Shown here: piece after piece, positions 7,747 to 16,953 of the stretch
Layout of the letters: every line of letters starts with the position of its first letter
Position numbering within the stretch: position 1 is the stretch's first letter
NCBI RefSeq assembly: GCF_028368935.1
Contig: NZ_JAQNDK010000006.1
Coordinates: 1-64,000 of the forward strand
From: Sorangium aterium
GTDB taxonomy: Bacteria > Myxococcota_A > Polyangia > Polyangiales > Polyangiaceae
Reading direction: 5' to 3'
Length of the DNA: 64,000 nt
Translations under genes and position numbers: made by a program
The notes under the pieces: model-generated
The model's database searches: none
Seen by the model: the letters and a program-made list of their open reading frames with translations, nothing else
What the model was told of the DNA's origin: nothing

Positions 7747-10704
7747 ATGACGAACGTTGCAAATTCCGGTCTTCGAGAGAGCGAGCAAGAGGGCGCCGCC
7801 GAGGCCGGCGGCCATTCCGGTCCGCGCGTGACCGTCTACGGCGCTGGCATCGCCGGCCTCACCGTCGCGCACGAGCTGGCTGAGCGTGGTTTCAAGGTCC
7901 GTGTCGTCGAGCGCGAAGAGGCCTACGACAGGCGCGGTGAGCTGCGCATGGCCATCGGCGGAGTCGCTCGCACGCACTATGCGGCGGCGCGTCGCGACGA
8001 TACCGGCAGGCCAAAGCCTATCCGGTGTACAAGCGAGCTCCGGACGGCGGAGGCGCGCCTCGATCCGGTCCGCAACCACCACGAGGCCGCTAGCGAACCC
8101 GGCGATGCGGACGACGAGCAGGTCGTGCGCGTGCACGCGAGCGCGTGGCGCCCGGTGGCCGTCCAGTTCGGGGTCGGGACCGACGAGCTCATGACCGGTC
8201 AGGACGAGGTGTTGAAGACCGAACTGGAGAGGTTCCTCCAGCACACGGACGACGAGGGGCTCCACCGGATTACCGTGACAGGGTATGTCGACGCCGAGCG
8301 GTCCAAGGCGTCGCACGGGAACGCTGCCGGCGACGCGCTCCCGGCCGACAAACGCGGGGCCACGGCGCTCGCCGAAGCGCGGGCGCTCGTCGTCAGGCAG
8401 CGCGTCGAGGAAGTGTTGGCGGGCGCTCGCTGTGGATACCGAGGCCAGTTCCATGTCGAGCTGCGCGCCGCACGTCCGGGAGAGCTCGCGGCCTCTGCCC
8501 TCGGCGAGCTCGTCGAGCACAACCGCATCGCCGTGGTCGACGTGCGCCGCATCATGCTTCCCGGCGAGCACGGCTTTCGATTCTTCCCCTCTTACTACAA
8601 CCACGTGTTCGACTCGATGCGCCGGATTCCGTTCCTCGACGCGGAGGGGCAAGCGACCGGCCGCACGGTGTACGACAACGTGATGCCGACGCCCAACCAA
8701 GGCATCGCCCAGAATGGGCTCAGTCCGCTCATCCTGCCGCGCTCACCCCCGGGGTCGGCCTATGAGCTGAAGGAGCGCTTCTCGGTGATGCGCGAGCTGG
8801 GCTACACGCCGCTCGATATCCTGCAGTTCATGCTGAGGACGGTCAGGTACATGTGCACCAGCTCGAAGCGACGGGCAGCGGAGCTGGAGAGGATCTCCTG
8901 GTGGGAATTCCTCCAGGGGTACAATCCCGCGAATGGTACGTTGAGGTACAGGTACAGCGAGCGATTCACGCGGGACATCACGACACAGGCGCGGGCGCTC
9001 GCTTCGTTCGACGCGGTGTGGGGGGACGCGCGGACGTGCGGCAACACCTGGGTCCAGCTGTTCTTGAACTGGCTGCAACCGGCCGCGAAGGTCGACGGCA
9101 CGCTCAACGGCCCCACGAGCGAGGCGTGGCTCGACCCGTGGAAACATTACCTCACGACGCGGCTCGATGTCGAGTTCGTGCAGGGGACGCTGGTCCGTGT
9201 CGAGTTGAAGGAGGAGAACGGGCGGCAGACAGTCGTGCCTCATGTGCGGCTGCTCAACGAGGCCGACGACGAGCGCGGCCCCGGGCCCCAGCGCGCTCTC
9301 TCGGACTACTACGTCATCGCGACGGATCCCAAGACTGCAGAGGAGGTGACCCGGGATCTCCGTGCTGCGCCCGATGGCCGCGGCCGGATCGGCGTCCCGC
9401 TCGGCTTGGATGGATTCACGACGCGGGTGCGTCCGCAGCCTCCCACGGAGGGGCCCGGCAAGGCACGCAGCCCGTCAGGCAAGTACGGTCTCGAGCTCTG
9501 GGATCGATTCCAGACCATGTCCGGCATCCAGTTCTTCTTCAAGAACGAAGATTTCAAGCTCAACGACGGCTATGTCTTCTTCAACAAGGCGGCGTGGGCG
9601 CTGACCTCGATCAACAGCGTCCAGTTCTGGACCCAGCGGCCGACTGCGCTGCGCGACGGCTTCACCTCGCTCATCAGCGTCGACCTCTGCGACTGGGGCG
9701 CGAAGGCCGATGGCGGCGAGGTGGCCGGCAAGTCGATGTGGGAGTGCACGGCGAACGAGATCGCCGACGAGGTCTGGCGCCAGCTCACGACGGAAATCAG
9801 GCTCGTCGCTCCGCCCGGGCACCTCGGGAGCCCGTTCGTCGGCCTTCCGCCGAACCCTACCTGGTTCCACATCGATCGGAACATCGAACTCGGGACGGCG
9901 CCGCCCGACGTCGGGCGCCCGGTCAGCAACCGGACACCGTACCTCGTGCCCATCAAGGGCGACTGGCACAACCGGCCGGGCGCCCAGCCTTGGGACCCGA
10001 GCCCGGCAGCTTTCAACCTCCCGCCGGAGCACCCGGAGGAACGGCGGCTCGATGGCGCGTGGCAGGCGAGGCACGGCGGATACCTCGTTCACTGGGACAA
10101 ACTCGTCTTCGCCGGCGTCTACCTCAAGACATTCACCCGCATGACGACCATGGAGGCCGCGAACGAATCCGGCCGGCATGCCGCGAACGCGATCCTCGAT
10201 CATTGGCTCGCCACGTCCCCCGGGAGGTGGTCGCCGCCGCACCAGGAGGCTGCGCGAGCGCGCGCGGAGGAGGACGAGGCGAAGCGCATCGAGGAAGCAC
10301 GGCATATGCGATCGAGCGTCTTCTACACGGCGACTCCACGCGGCGACTACTCCAAGATCTGGAACCCGGAGCGCTGGGAGATGCCTGAATTCCTGCTGGC
10401 CAAGCAGGTCGACGAGCGGTACTTCGACCTGGGCCTACCGCACCCGTGGGACATGTGGGGTGTGGAGACGATCCCGTCGCTCCTCTCCCATACCCTCAAC
10501 GCCACGATCGCCGGCGCCGCGCCGGACACGCGCGGCGCCTCCCCCCAGGACTCGATCGAGGCGGCGTTCGAGACCATGCTGCGATCCATCTACCCCGAAG
10601 GTGGTTGGGTCGCGATGCTCGACGTTTTGCGCAGGTACTGCCGCGAGATCGACAGGCAGACGCACAAGACTGCTCAGGCCGCGCGCGGCGGGTCGAACCC
10701 ATGA
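7747..10704 (+). CDS. FAD-dependent oxidoreductase (carotene desaturase/amine oxidase-like) with inserted OmpA-like domain
   Basis: A 985-residue flavoenzyme. The Rossmann motif VTVYGAGIAGLTVAHELAER (residues 28-47) and acidic strand end VRVVERE open the FAD domain. After GGVARTHY (71-78) the usual continuation, LPGEHGFRFFPSYYNHV, appears only at residue 271. The intervening ~190 residues contain an OmpA-like segment (about 137-267): VAVQFGVGTDEL, then ITVTGYVDAERS, then LAEARALVVRQRVEEVL, then HNRIAVVDVRR. The C-terminal FAD contact (TTMEAANESGRHAANAI) lies near residue 810, followed by a further 170 residues of unknown role. ATG 7747 is the first good start. It lies inside the isoprenoid run; desaturation or dehydroxylation of a prenyl chain is the likely chemistry. 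The OmpA-like part suggests anchoring to peptidoglycan or to a partner, but how a cytoplasmic flavoprotein would do this is unclear. Confidence 0.8.
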   Translation: MTNVANSGLRESEQEGAAEAGGHSGPRVTVYGAGIAGLTVAHELAERGFKVRVVEREEAYDRRGELRMAIGGVARTHYAAARRDDTGRPKPIRCTSELRTAEARLDPVRNHHEAASEPGDADDEQVVRVHASAWRPVAVQFGVGTDELMTGQDEVLKTELERFLQHTDDEGLHRITVTGYVDAERSKASHGNAAGDALPADKRGATALAEARALVVRQRVEEVLAGARCGYRGQFHVELRAARPGELAASALGELVEHNRIAVVDVRRIMLPGEHGFRFFPSYYNHVFDSMRRIPFLDAEGQATGRTVYDNVMPTPNQGIAQNGLSPLILPRSPPGSAYELKERFSVMRELGYTPLDILQFMLRTVRYMCTSSKRRAAELERISWWEFLQGYNPANGTLRYRYSERFTRDITTQARALASFDAVWGDARTCGNTWVQLFLNWLQPAAKVDGTLNGPTSEAWLDPWKHYLTTRLDVEFVQGTLVRVELKEENGRQTVVPHVRLLNEADDERGPGPQRALSDYYVIATDPKTAEEVTRDLRAAPDGRGRIGVPLGLDGFTTRVRPQPPTEGPGKARSPSGKYGLELWDRFQTMSGIQFFFKNEDFKLNDGYVFFNKAAWALTSINSVQFWTQRPTALRDGFTSLISVDLCDWGAKADGGEVAGKSMWECTANEIADEVWRQLTTEIRLVAPPGHLGSPFVGLPPNPTWFHIDRNIELGTAPPDVGRPVSNRTPYLVPIKGDWHNRPGAQPWDPSPAAFNLPPEHPEERRLDGAWQARHGGYLVHWDKLVFAGVYLKTFTRMTTMEAANESGRHAANAILDHWLATSPGRWSPPHQEAARARAEEDEAKRIEEARHMRSSVFYTATPRGDYSKIWNPERWEMPEFLLAKQVDERYFDLGLPHPWDMWGVETIPSLLSHTLNATIAGAAPDTRGASPQDSIEAAFETMLRSIYPEGGWVAMLDVLRRYCREIDRQTHKTAQAARGGSNP

Positions 10705-10735
10705 TCCGCGCGCCGCTACCCGCGGAAGATCAGCC

Positions 10736-11569
10736 GTGAACGACGGGATTCGACTCTACCTCATGCACCAGCTGGCGCTCTCCTTGCATTGGTGGAACGC
10801 GGTCGTGTTTCAGCCGGCGATCTACCGGAAGAAGCTTGGCCTCTACGTGCCCGCGACGCTCGGCGCGCCGCCGGCGCCCGGCGTCCCGACGGGGGGCGGG
10901 CAACGGCTCACGCTCCAGCACGACGAGCCTGATCTGCTCTCGGCCGAACCGGACGACTACGAGGGTGTGCGGGAGTTCGATGCGCACTCGGCGGATTACG
11001 ACGCTCTCGTCCGCCCCTTTTCCGATCCGATCGTCGCCGAGATGATCGGGCTCCTCCGGCCGCACCTGGCGCGGAACGCGCGGATCCTGGATCCGTCAGC
11101 CGGGCCGGGGAGCGCGGCGATCCAGCTCTCGTGGCTGGTCCCCGAGGGGGAGGTGATCGCCGCCGATCTCTCGCGAGGCATGGTGGAGACGGCCCATCGC
11201 AACGCGCGGGCGGCGGGGTGTCGGAACATGGCGTTTTTCCAGGCCGACGTGGCGCGGCCTCCGGCCGCGTTCGAGGGCTATTTCGACGCGATCTTCTGCT
11301 GCCTGTCGTTTCACCATTATCCGGACGGAGCGGCCGCCGCGCGCGCGTTCCGGGCGGTCCTGGCGCCGCACGGGAAGGCATTCATCGCCGATCCCGGGCC
11401 CGCCTGGTTCATCGAGCTTGCCCGGACGATCTCGGTGCTCGCGGATCCGGGGTTCGTCCAGCACCGGACGGGGGAGGAGTTTCAGCGACTGTTCACGGAG
11501 GCGGGGTTCTCGTCGGTATACTGGGTCGAGGCGCTGCCAGGGATCGGGGTGACGATCGCGTCGGTCTGA
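10736..11569 (+). CDS. SAM-dependent class I methyltransferase
   Basis: 277 residues from GTG 10736, 31 bp after the oxidoreductase stop; ATG 10763 is an alternative start. The SAM-binding motif I ILDPSAGPGSAAIQLS lies near residue 118, with the acidic ribose-binding end VIAADLSRGM at 140 and post-motif FFQADVARPP near 168. FDAIFCCLSFHHYPD matches motif II of UbiE/Coq5-like enzymes. The N-terminal ~75 residues (IRLYLMHQLALSLHWWNAV...) are hydrophobic and could contact membrane or a lipid substrate. It is the last gene of the run and probably methylates the isoprenoid product. Confidence 0.85.
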   Translation: MNDGIRLYLMHQLALSLHWWNAVVFQPAIYRKKLGLYVPATLGAPPAPGVPTGGGQRLTLQHDEPDLLSAEPDDYEGVREFDAHSADYDALVRPFSDPIVAEMIGLLRPHLARNARILDPSAGPGSAAIQLSWLVPEGEVIAADLSRGMVETAHRNARAAGCRNMAFFQADVARPPAAFEGYFDAIFCCLSFHHYPDGAAAARAFRAVLAPHGKAFIADPGPAWFIELARTISVLADPGFVQHRTGEEFQRLFTEAGFSSVYWVEALPGIGVTIASV

Positions 11570-11629
11570 CGGTCTGACGGGTTGACGCGCCGGCGGGTAC
11601 GTCGGTTGCTGACGTTGGGAGTGGGGGCC

Positions 11630-13603
11630 ATGGCAAGACACCACCGGAAGATCGCGATCTCGTGCGCGGCCGCTGCGATGGCCGTGACGGGCTTCGCGGG
11701 AACGGCGCGCGCGCAGATCGCCGACGCGGTCTACGAGGACGTGAGGGAGATCATCGAGGATCTGATCCAGCGGGAGGTCGCCGAGGCGGTCGCCCCGAAC
11801 CTGGTGTGCCAGACGGCGCGCCTGGCGAGCGTGGATCAGCGCCTCGAAGAATACGCAGGGATCCTCGACAAGCTCGAAGACGCGGCGGCGGGCCCCGAGA
11901 AGGACGCGCTCGAGAAGCGGCGCGACGCGCTGAAGCCCGTCCTGCGGAGCGGGTTCCCGATCCTCACCTATTTCCCCCTCACGCTCCAGCGGATCTTCCG
12001 GCGGCAGTTCAGCGCGATCCGGACGAGCGTCACGGACGAGGTCGCGGGCTTCGCGGGGCACATGGTCTATGTCGGGCTGACGTCGAACGAGGGCCAGATA
12101 AAGAAGCCGCAGGGGACGCAGAGCATCGAGCTCCTGCACAAGTTCGCGAGCGCCGACGACGCCCGCGCCGAGCGCGCGGCGGCGAGCAAGCTGACGTGGA
12201 CGAGGCTCGACCCGCAGTCGTTGAACACCTGTGTCTCCGTGCTCAAGGAGGAGCTCGCGTCGGGCGTCACCGACGCTGGCGCGCCATCGCCGCTCGAGAA
12301 GGACTGCGGCGCGAGCGCCGCGTCAGGGACCAGCTACGCGTGCGAGCTCGCGTTCGCCGTCCGCGCCATTCTCCAGAGGAAAGACGCCCTGGCGGAGGAG
12401 CACTTCATCAGGGCAGCCGCGGTCGTGGTCGGGGCGACCGCGGCGAAGGCCCTCGAGGTGACGGACGACGCCGCGAGGAGAACACTCCTGGACGAGGCGG
12501 TCCTGGTCACGCGAGACGTCCTGCGCGGCGGCAAGACGCTCGACGAGATCATCCCTGTCCTCTTGTCTGCCGTGCCCGCCGCGTCCGCCGCCGGGGAGGC
12601 AGACGCCGCCGCTCGGGCCCGGGAGCTGCGCTCCAGGTTGAGCAACCTCGATCGCCTCCGGGTCCAGTGGAACATCGGCACCCGGGGCGGCGCGAGCAAC
12701 CTGGAGCTCGTGAGCTTCGTGAACGTCATCGGCGGCGCCGGCGGCGCGCTCCGCGATCTCTGTGACAGGGACCTGATCGGCCAGGTCTGCGCTCAGATCG
12801 AGCGACAGTCCTCGGCGCTGACGAAGATCGGCGACCTCCAGGCGGACCTCTGGCCGGCGATCCGGCTCGCTGGCCAGGGCGAGTACGGGGAGGCAGCGAG
12901 CCGCGCGATCAGGACGTTCTTCTCCTCGCGCCCCGGAGGCGAGGGGGATCAGGTCGAGATCTACCGGCGCTTCGCCGAGGCGGTCCTCGTCTACGTGCTC
13001 GCGACGGCCAACGACAAGGTACCTTCGGACGCCGACCGCGCCGCGTTCCGGGAGGCCTCCGTCGAGGTGCTCCGGGAGCTGGGCACGGGGGGCGGCATGG
13101 ATCGCCCGTGGGGTCACGCCTTCTACAGGCCCGACATGGGGCTGCGCGTGTCGTGGAGCCCGAGCTACATCGACGGCGAGGGCGGATCGCCGAGGATCGT
13201 GCCGTCCGCGAACACCATCAACCTGCGCGGCGTCGTGCGTTATACGGATGCCTATTATCTCGCCCTCCAGCCCTCCTTCATCGACCTCCTCGCCCCGCTG
13301 AGCGAGCTCGCGCTCCGGCGCTCGGAGGCGGTCGAGTACGAGGATTCGGGCCGCGTCCTCCTGAACGCCGTGACCCCTCGGATCGAGGTGATGGTCGGCG
13401 TGCCCGCCCTCTCGAAGCACCTCGTCGTCTCCGGCGGCGCTTCCCTGCGCTTGGCGGCGCCCTTCAAGAAGAAGGATCAGGAGGGGTGCGACGGCACCTG
13501 CTATCGCTACAAGTTCCTCTGGAACAGGAAGGCCGATGTCGTCTCGGACCCGGCTGGGCTCGGGTTCATCGAGTTCGGCTTCGGGGTCAAGTACCTGCTC
13601 TGA
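11630..13603 (+). CDS. Exported protein of unknown function, probable outer-membrane association
   Basis: Not assigned to a family. ATG 11630 is preferred over TTG 11582 because it gives a clean Sec signal peptide (MARHHRKIAISCAAAAMAV..., cleavage after TARA). Residues 30-480 are largely helical. The last ~150 residues alternate aromatic and hydrophobic positions (MGLRVSWSPSYIDGEGG, VVRYTDAYYLALQPSFIDLL, LGFIEFGFGVKYLL), ending with a C-terminal aromatic-rich strand as in outer-membrane barrels. Proteins of this build are common in Sorangium-type genomes. It stands about 60 bp after the methyltransferase and may or may not belong to that operon. Confidence 0.7.
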   Translation: MARHHRKIAISCAAAAMAVTGFAGTARAQIADAVYEDVREIIEDLIQREVAEAVAPNLVCQTARLASVDQRLEEYAGILDKLEDAAAGPEKDALEKRRDALKPVLRSGFPILTYFPLTLQRIFRRQFSAIRTSVTDEVAGFAGHMVYVGLTSNEGQIKKPQGTQSIELLHKFASADDARAERAAASKLTWTRLDPQSLNTCVSVLKEELASGVTDAGAPSPLEKDCGASAASGTSYACELAFAVRAILQRKDALAEEHFIRAAAVVVGATAAKALEVTDDAARRTLLDEAVLVTRDVLRGGKTLDEIIPVLLSAVPAASAAGEADAAARARELRSRLSNLDRLRVQWNIGTRGGASNLELVSFVNVIGGAGGALRDLCDRDLIGQVCAQIERQSSALTKIGDLQADLWPAIRLAGQGEYGEAASRAIRTFFSSRPGGEGDQVEIYRRFAEAVLVYVLATANDKVPSDADRAAFREASVEVLRELGTGGGMDRPWGHAFYRPDMGLRVSWSPSYIDGEGGSPRIVPSANTINLRGVVRYTDAYYLALQPSFIDLLAPLSELALRRSEAVEYEDSGRVLLNAVTPRIEVMVGVPALSKHLVVSGGASLRLAAPFKKKDQEGCDGTCYRYKFLWNRKADVVSDPAGLGFIEFGFGVKYLL

Positions 13604-13744
13604 AACACCCCCTCGAATCCTCCGGGGGAATCCACAGGGAGGCAGGGAGTCGAGGAGAAAAATCCCAGATTTCCCCGTCTCCCCGGCTCTCTGTTCAATC
13701 TTGCGCCGAAGATGCCGGGGCGCGGAGGGACTGAAACTGTATAC

Positions 13745-13773
13745 TTGACAGTTGTAGTGTCTCGATGTAAGGT
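13745..13773 (+). promoter_or_regulatory. Candidate MerR-gene promoter with short dyad
   Basis: TTGACA (13745-13750) and TAAGGT (13768-13773) are separated by 17 bp. GACA-N7-TGTC (13747-13761) forms a small dyad overlapping the -35 element, as expected of an autoregulatory site. The MerR ATG is 10 bp downstream, which would leave an almost leaderless mRNA. Confidence 0.35.
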
Positions 13774-13783
13774 GCTCCTCGTG

Positions 13784-14251
13784 ATGACGTACAAGCTCGA
13801 CGAGCTCGCGGGCGAGGCGGGGGTGGCGCCGCGCACGGTGCGGTATTACGTGCAGCGCGGGCTCCTTCCGGCGCCGGAGTTCCGCGGGAAGGACACCTCC
13901 TACGGGCGAGAGCACCTCGCGCGGCTCCGCGCCATCAAGGTCCTCCAGCTGGCGCACTTGCCGCTCGAGGAGATCCAGGCGCGCCTCGCGGGCGCGGGCC
14001 TCGACGAGATCGAGCGCATCGCCGCGGGGGCGCCGCCGCGCGATCCGGACGTGCGCTGCGCCGCCCCGGAGGAGGTCGCCGCGGCTCCGCCCGTCGGCTC
14101 CGGCGCACAGCGCGGCGAGCGCTGGGAGCGGGTCGAGATCGCCGACGGGGTGGAGCTCCACGTGCGGACCGACGCCCCGGAGCGCTCGCGGCGCATCGCC
14201 CTCGATATCGAGTCTCGCTACACAACCCTTGCCCCGAAAGGCTCGCGATGA
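13784..14251 (+). CDS. MerR-family transcriptional regulator
   Basis: 155 residues. The N-terminal MerR winged HTH is clear (YKLDELAGEAGVAPRTVRYY, then the 'wing' around RGKDTSYGREHLARLRAI). It lacks the Cys set of metal-sensing MerR proteins. The C-terminal ~60 residues (GERWERVEIADGVELHVR...) are acidic and variable. ATG 13784 starts at the family N-terminus; the ORF extends 24 codons upstream without support. Its TGA overlaps the ATG of the VIT/vWA gene (ATGA at 14248-14251), so the two are translationally coupled and the regulator probably controls its own operon. Confidence 0.88.
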   Translation: MTYKLDELAGEAGVAPRTVRYYVQRGLLPAPEFRGKDTSYGREHLARLRAIKVLQLAHLPLEEIQARLAGAGLDEIERIAAGAPPRDPDVRCAAPEEVAAAPPVGSGAQRGERWERVEIADGVELHVRTDAPERSRRIALDIESRYTTLAPKGSR

Positions 14252-16908
14252 ACCCCTCCCACGATCCTTCGCACCCGTCGCCGATCTCGTGCCTTCGCTC
14301 CTCCGAGGGCCACCCGGTCCCCCTGCTCGGCGTCTCCCTCTCGGGCGAGGTCCTCGGCGGCGCGGCGCGGCTCGTCGTGCGGCAGCGCTACCGGAACGAG
14401 GAGCGCCGGCCGATCGAGGCGATCTACACCTTCCCGCTCCCGGGCGAGGCGAGCATCGCGGGCTTCGCCATGGAGTGCGCCGGCCGCCGGCTCGAGGGGG
14501 AGGTCAAGGAGCGCGAAGAGGCGTTCCAGGCCTACGACGAGGCGATCGCGACAGGCCACGGCGCGGCGCTGCTCGACGAGGAGCGGCGCAACGTGTTCAC
14601 GGCGAGCGTCGGCAACCTCCTTCCCGGGGAGGAGACGGTCGTCGAGGTCGCGTTCGTGCAGGCGCTCACGGCCGACGAGGGGGCGCTGCGGCTCATGATC
14701 CCGACCCTCGTCGCGCCCCGCTACATGCCGGGCGCGACAGGGGGCGACCGGACCGCGCACGGCGTCCACGCGCCCACGGGCGACGTGCCCGACGCCGACC
14801 GCATCTCCCCCGAGATCGCGCGGGTCGACTACGGGATCACCGTGGATATCGTCTTCGACCTCGGGCGCGACGTCGCGATAGAGAGCCCCTCGCACGCGCT
14901 CTCGGTGCGCCGCGAAGAGGGGTATCGCCAGCGGGTCTCGCTCCGGAACGACAAGGCCGCGCTCGATCGCGACATCGTGCTGCTCGCGGCGGGCGCGCCC
15001 GGCGTTCAGGCAGGTGTGGTGTGCGACAGGACCCCTGGCCAGGAGGGGACCTTTGCCCTCACCGTGGTGCCGGACCTCTTCGACACGCATGCGCACGCGA
15101 AGCGGGCGTCGTCCCGGCGCGACGTGGTGTTCGTCGTCGACGTGTCGGGATCCATGCAGGGCGAGTCGATCGACCAGGCGAAGCGCGCGCTCCGGCTTTG
15201 CCTCCGTCACCTCGCCGAGGGGGATCGGTTCGGGGTGATCGCGTTCTCCAGCGGTTTCCGGGCGCTCGAGCCGTCGCTCGCCCCGTTCACACAGGCGACG
15301 CTCAAGGCCGCGGACGCGTTCGTCGAGGGCCTCCGCGCGGACGGCGGGACGGAGATGCTGGAGCCGCTGCTCGCGGCCATGGGCATGCTCGGGGACGCGG
15401 AGCGAGATCGCGTGGTCGTGCTGCTCACGGACGGCCAGGTGGGCAACGAGGCGCAGATCGTCGAGCGCGTCGTCGAGCGGGGCAAGGGGGTGCGGATCTA
15501 CACGTTCGGCATCGGCACGAACGTGAGCGACGTGCTGGTGAACGATCTCGCGCGCCGGACGGAGGGCGCCGCGGAGTTCATCCACCCGGGCGAGCGCATC
15601 GACGAGAAGGTCACGGCCCAGTTCGCGCGGGCGACGGCGGTCCGGGTCACCGGGCTCGAGGCGCGCTTCGAGGGGATCGACGTCGGCGAGCTCGCGCCGG
15701 CCGAGCGCCCCGCGCTCGTCGACGGGGAGCCGTGGGTGCTCTACGGTCGCTACGGGCAGCCGGGGATGGGGCGCCTCTCGCTGCGCGGGACCCTGCGCGG
15801 GGAGCGCTTCCACCTCGACGTGCCGGTCGAGCTCGCGGCGGAGGCGTCGCGGCCCGGCCTCGAGGCGCTGTGGGCGGGCGCGCGGGTGCGCGAGCTCGAG
15901 GAGTCGGAGCGCGCGCTGTCCGGCAAGCGCGCCGAGGCGATGCGGAAGCGCATCGTGGACCTCGCGGTCCGGCACCGTGTGGCGTCGAAGCACGCGTCGT
16001 TCGTCGTGATCGAGCGGCGGACGGGCGACCGGCGGGCCCATGGGCAGCCCGAGGCGCGGCCCGTGCCGGTGAGCGCGCCGGCGGGGTGGGGGATGTCGAG
16101 CCACCGCGGCCCGGCGGCGCCCGCGGTGTACGCCGCGATGTCGATGGGCGGGGGCGGCCCGATGATCGGCGGTCCGGTCGTCATGAGGGCCAGGGCCTCC
16201 GCGGCCGCTCCCGGGGCGCCCGCTCCCGCGGCGCCCGCGGCCCCGCCCAGGTCGACGCCGGCCGCGAGCGGCCTGCTGGCGCGCGCCAAGCAGCTCTTCC
16301 AGCCGAGCGCGCGGGCCGCGGCCGCGGGCGGCTCGGACGAACGGTCGGTGAGCTGGGTCGCGCCCCCGGCCGCCGCCGCGCCGGGCGGCCCCCCGCACCC
16401 GGTTCCCCCGCCGGCCCCGGCCGCCGCGCCGGCGCCGCAGCACGTGCCCCCGCCGGCCGCGGCCGTCGCGCCGGCGCCGAGCGCAGCCCCTGGAGTCCCG
16501 CCCCAGGGCCACGGCCTGGGGAGCCTCTTCGAGGAGCAGCTCGCGTCCGGGCTCTGGGAGCGCGGCGACTCGACCGATCTCGGCCGGCTCACCAGCACGG
16601 CCGCATGCCTCGCGGCGTGCCATGACCAGGGCGTCGACTCGGCCCACCCCATCTACGGCGCCCAGGTCGCCAAGGCGATCGAGGCGCTCTGCTCGCTGGC
16701 CGGGGCGCTCCTCCAGCGCGGTGGCGCCGACGGGGAGGTGGCCGCGGCGCTCGCGGCGGCCTACCTCGCCGCGAGCGGTCGGCGGCTGCGGGCGCAGGTC
16801 CGCGACGCCGTGGCGGCCGCCGCGCCGGAGGCGGTGCGCGCGCTGCTGGGCGAGCTCGGGGATGCTGCGGCGCTCAGGAGAAGGGTCGACGCGCTGCGCG
16901 GCGCATGA
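14248..16908 (+). CDS. VIT domain / von Willebrand factor A domain protein
   Basis: 886 residues related to inter-alpha-trypsin-inhibitor heavy chains. The N-terminal VIT domain (about residues 20-160) includes YRNEERRPIEAIYTFPLPG. The vWA domain begins at DVVFVVDVSGS with the MIDAS residues D298-x-S300-x-S302, followed by the conserved Thr in DGGTEM and the Asp in LLTDGQVGNE. Residues 640-780 are an Ala/Pro/Gly-rich linker. The last ~110 residues form a helical domain (STDLGRLTSTAACLAAC...). No signal peptide is seen, so the protein is likely cytoplasmic or non-classically exported. Its role is probably protein-protein interaction dependent on a divalent cation. It is coupled to the MerR gene upstream and convergent with the OmpA-like lipoprotein gene. 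Confidence 0.9.
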   Translation: MNPSHDPSHPSPISCLRSSEGHPVPLLGVSLSGEVLGGAARLVVRQRYRNEERRPIEAIYTFPLPGEASIAGFAMECAGRRLEGEVKEREEAFQAYDEAIATGHGAALLDEERRNVFTASVGNLLPGEETVVEVAFVQALTADEGALRLMIPTLVAPRYMPGATGGDRTAHGVHAPTGDVPDADRISPEIARVDYGITVDIVFDLGRDVAIESPSHALSVRREEGYRQRVSLRNDKAALDRDIVLLAAGAPGVQAGVVCDRTPGQEGTFALTVVPDLFDTHAHAKRASSRRDVVFVVDVSGSMQGESIDQAKRALRLCLRHLAEGDRFGVIAFSSGFRALEPSLAPFTQATLKAADAFVEGLRADGGTEMLEPLLAAMGMLGDAERDRVVVLLTDGQVGNEAQIVERVVERGKGVRIYTFGIGTNVSDVLVNDLARRTEGAAEFIHPGERIDEKVTAQFARATAVRVTGLEARFEGIDVGELAPAERPALVDGEPWVLYGRYGQPGMGRLSLRGTLRGERFHLDVPVELAAEASRPGLEALWAGARVRELEESERALSGKRAEAMRKRIVDLAVRHRVASKHASFVVIERRTGDRRAHGQPEARPVPVSAPAGWGMSSHRGPAAPAVYAAMSMGGGGPMIGGPVVMRARASAAAPGAPAPAAPAAPPRSTPAASGLLARAKQLFQPSARAAAAGGSDERSVSWVAPPAAAAPGGPPHPVPPPAPAAAPAPQHVPPPAAAVAPAPSAAPGVPPQGHGLGSLFEEQLASGLWERGDSTDLGRLTSTAACLAACHDQGVDSAHPIYGAQVAKAIEALCSLAGALLQRGGADGEVAAALAAAYLAASGRRLRAQVRDAVAAAAPEAVRALLGELGDAAALRRRVDALRGA

Positions 16909-16916
16909 CGGGCTCA

Positions 16917-16936
16917 CCGCGGCCGGATGGCCGCGG
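16917..16936. terminator. Hairpin between convergent genes
   Basis: CCGCGGCC-GGAT-GGCCGCGG is a perfect 8-bp stem with a 4-nt loop, placed in the 45-bp gap between the VIT/vWA gene (ending 16908) and the lipoprotein gene (ending 16954 on the other strand). There is no T-tract on either side, so it would act as a bidirectional structural stop rather than a textbook intrinsic terminator. Confidence 0.45.
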
Positions 16937-16953
16937 CAGCCCTCGCGTCGCTC

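Noticed and set aside
14218-16917. 899-codon minus-strand open frame
   Set aside because: Antisense to the VIT/vWA gene, which has clear motifs; no coherent fold on the reverse strand.
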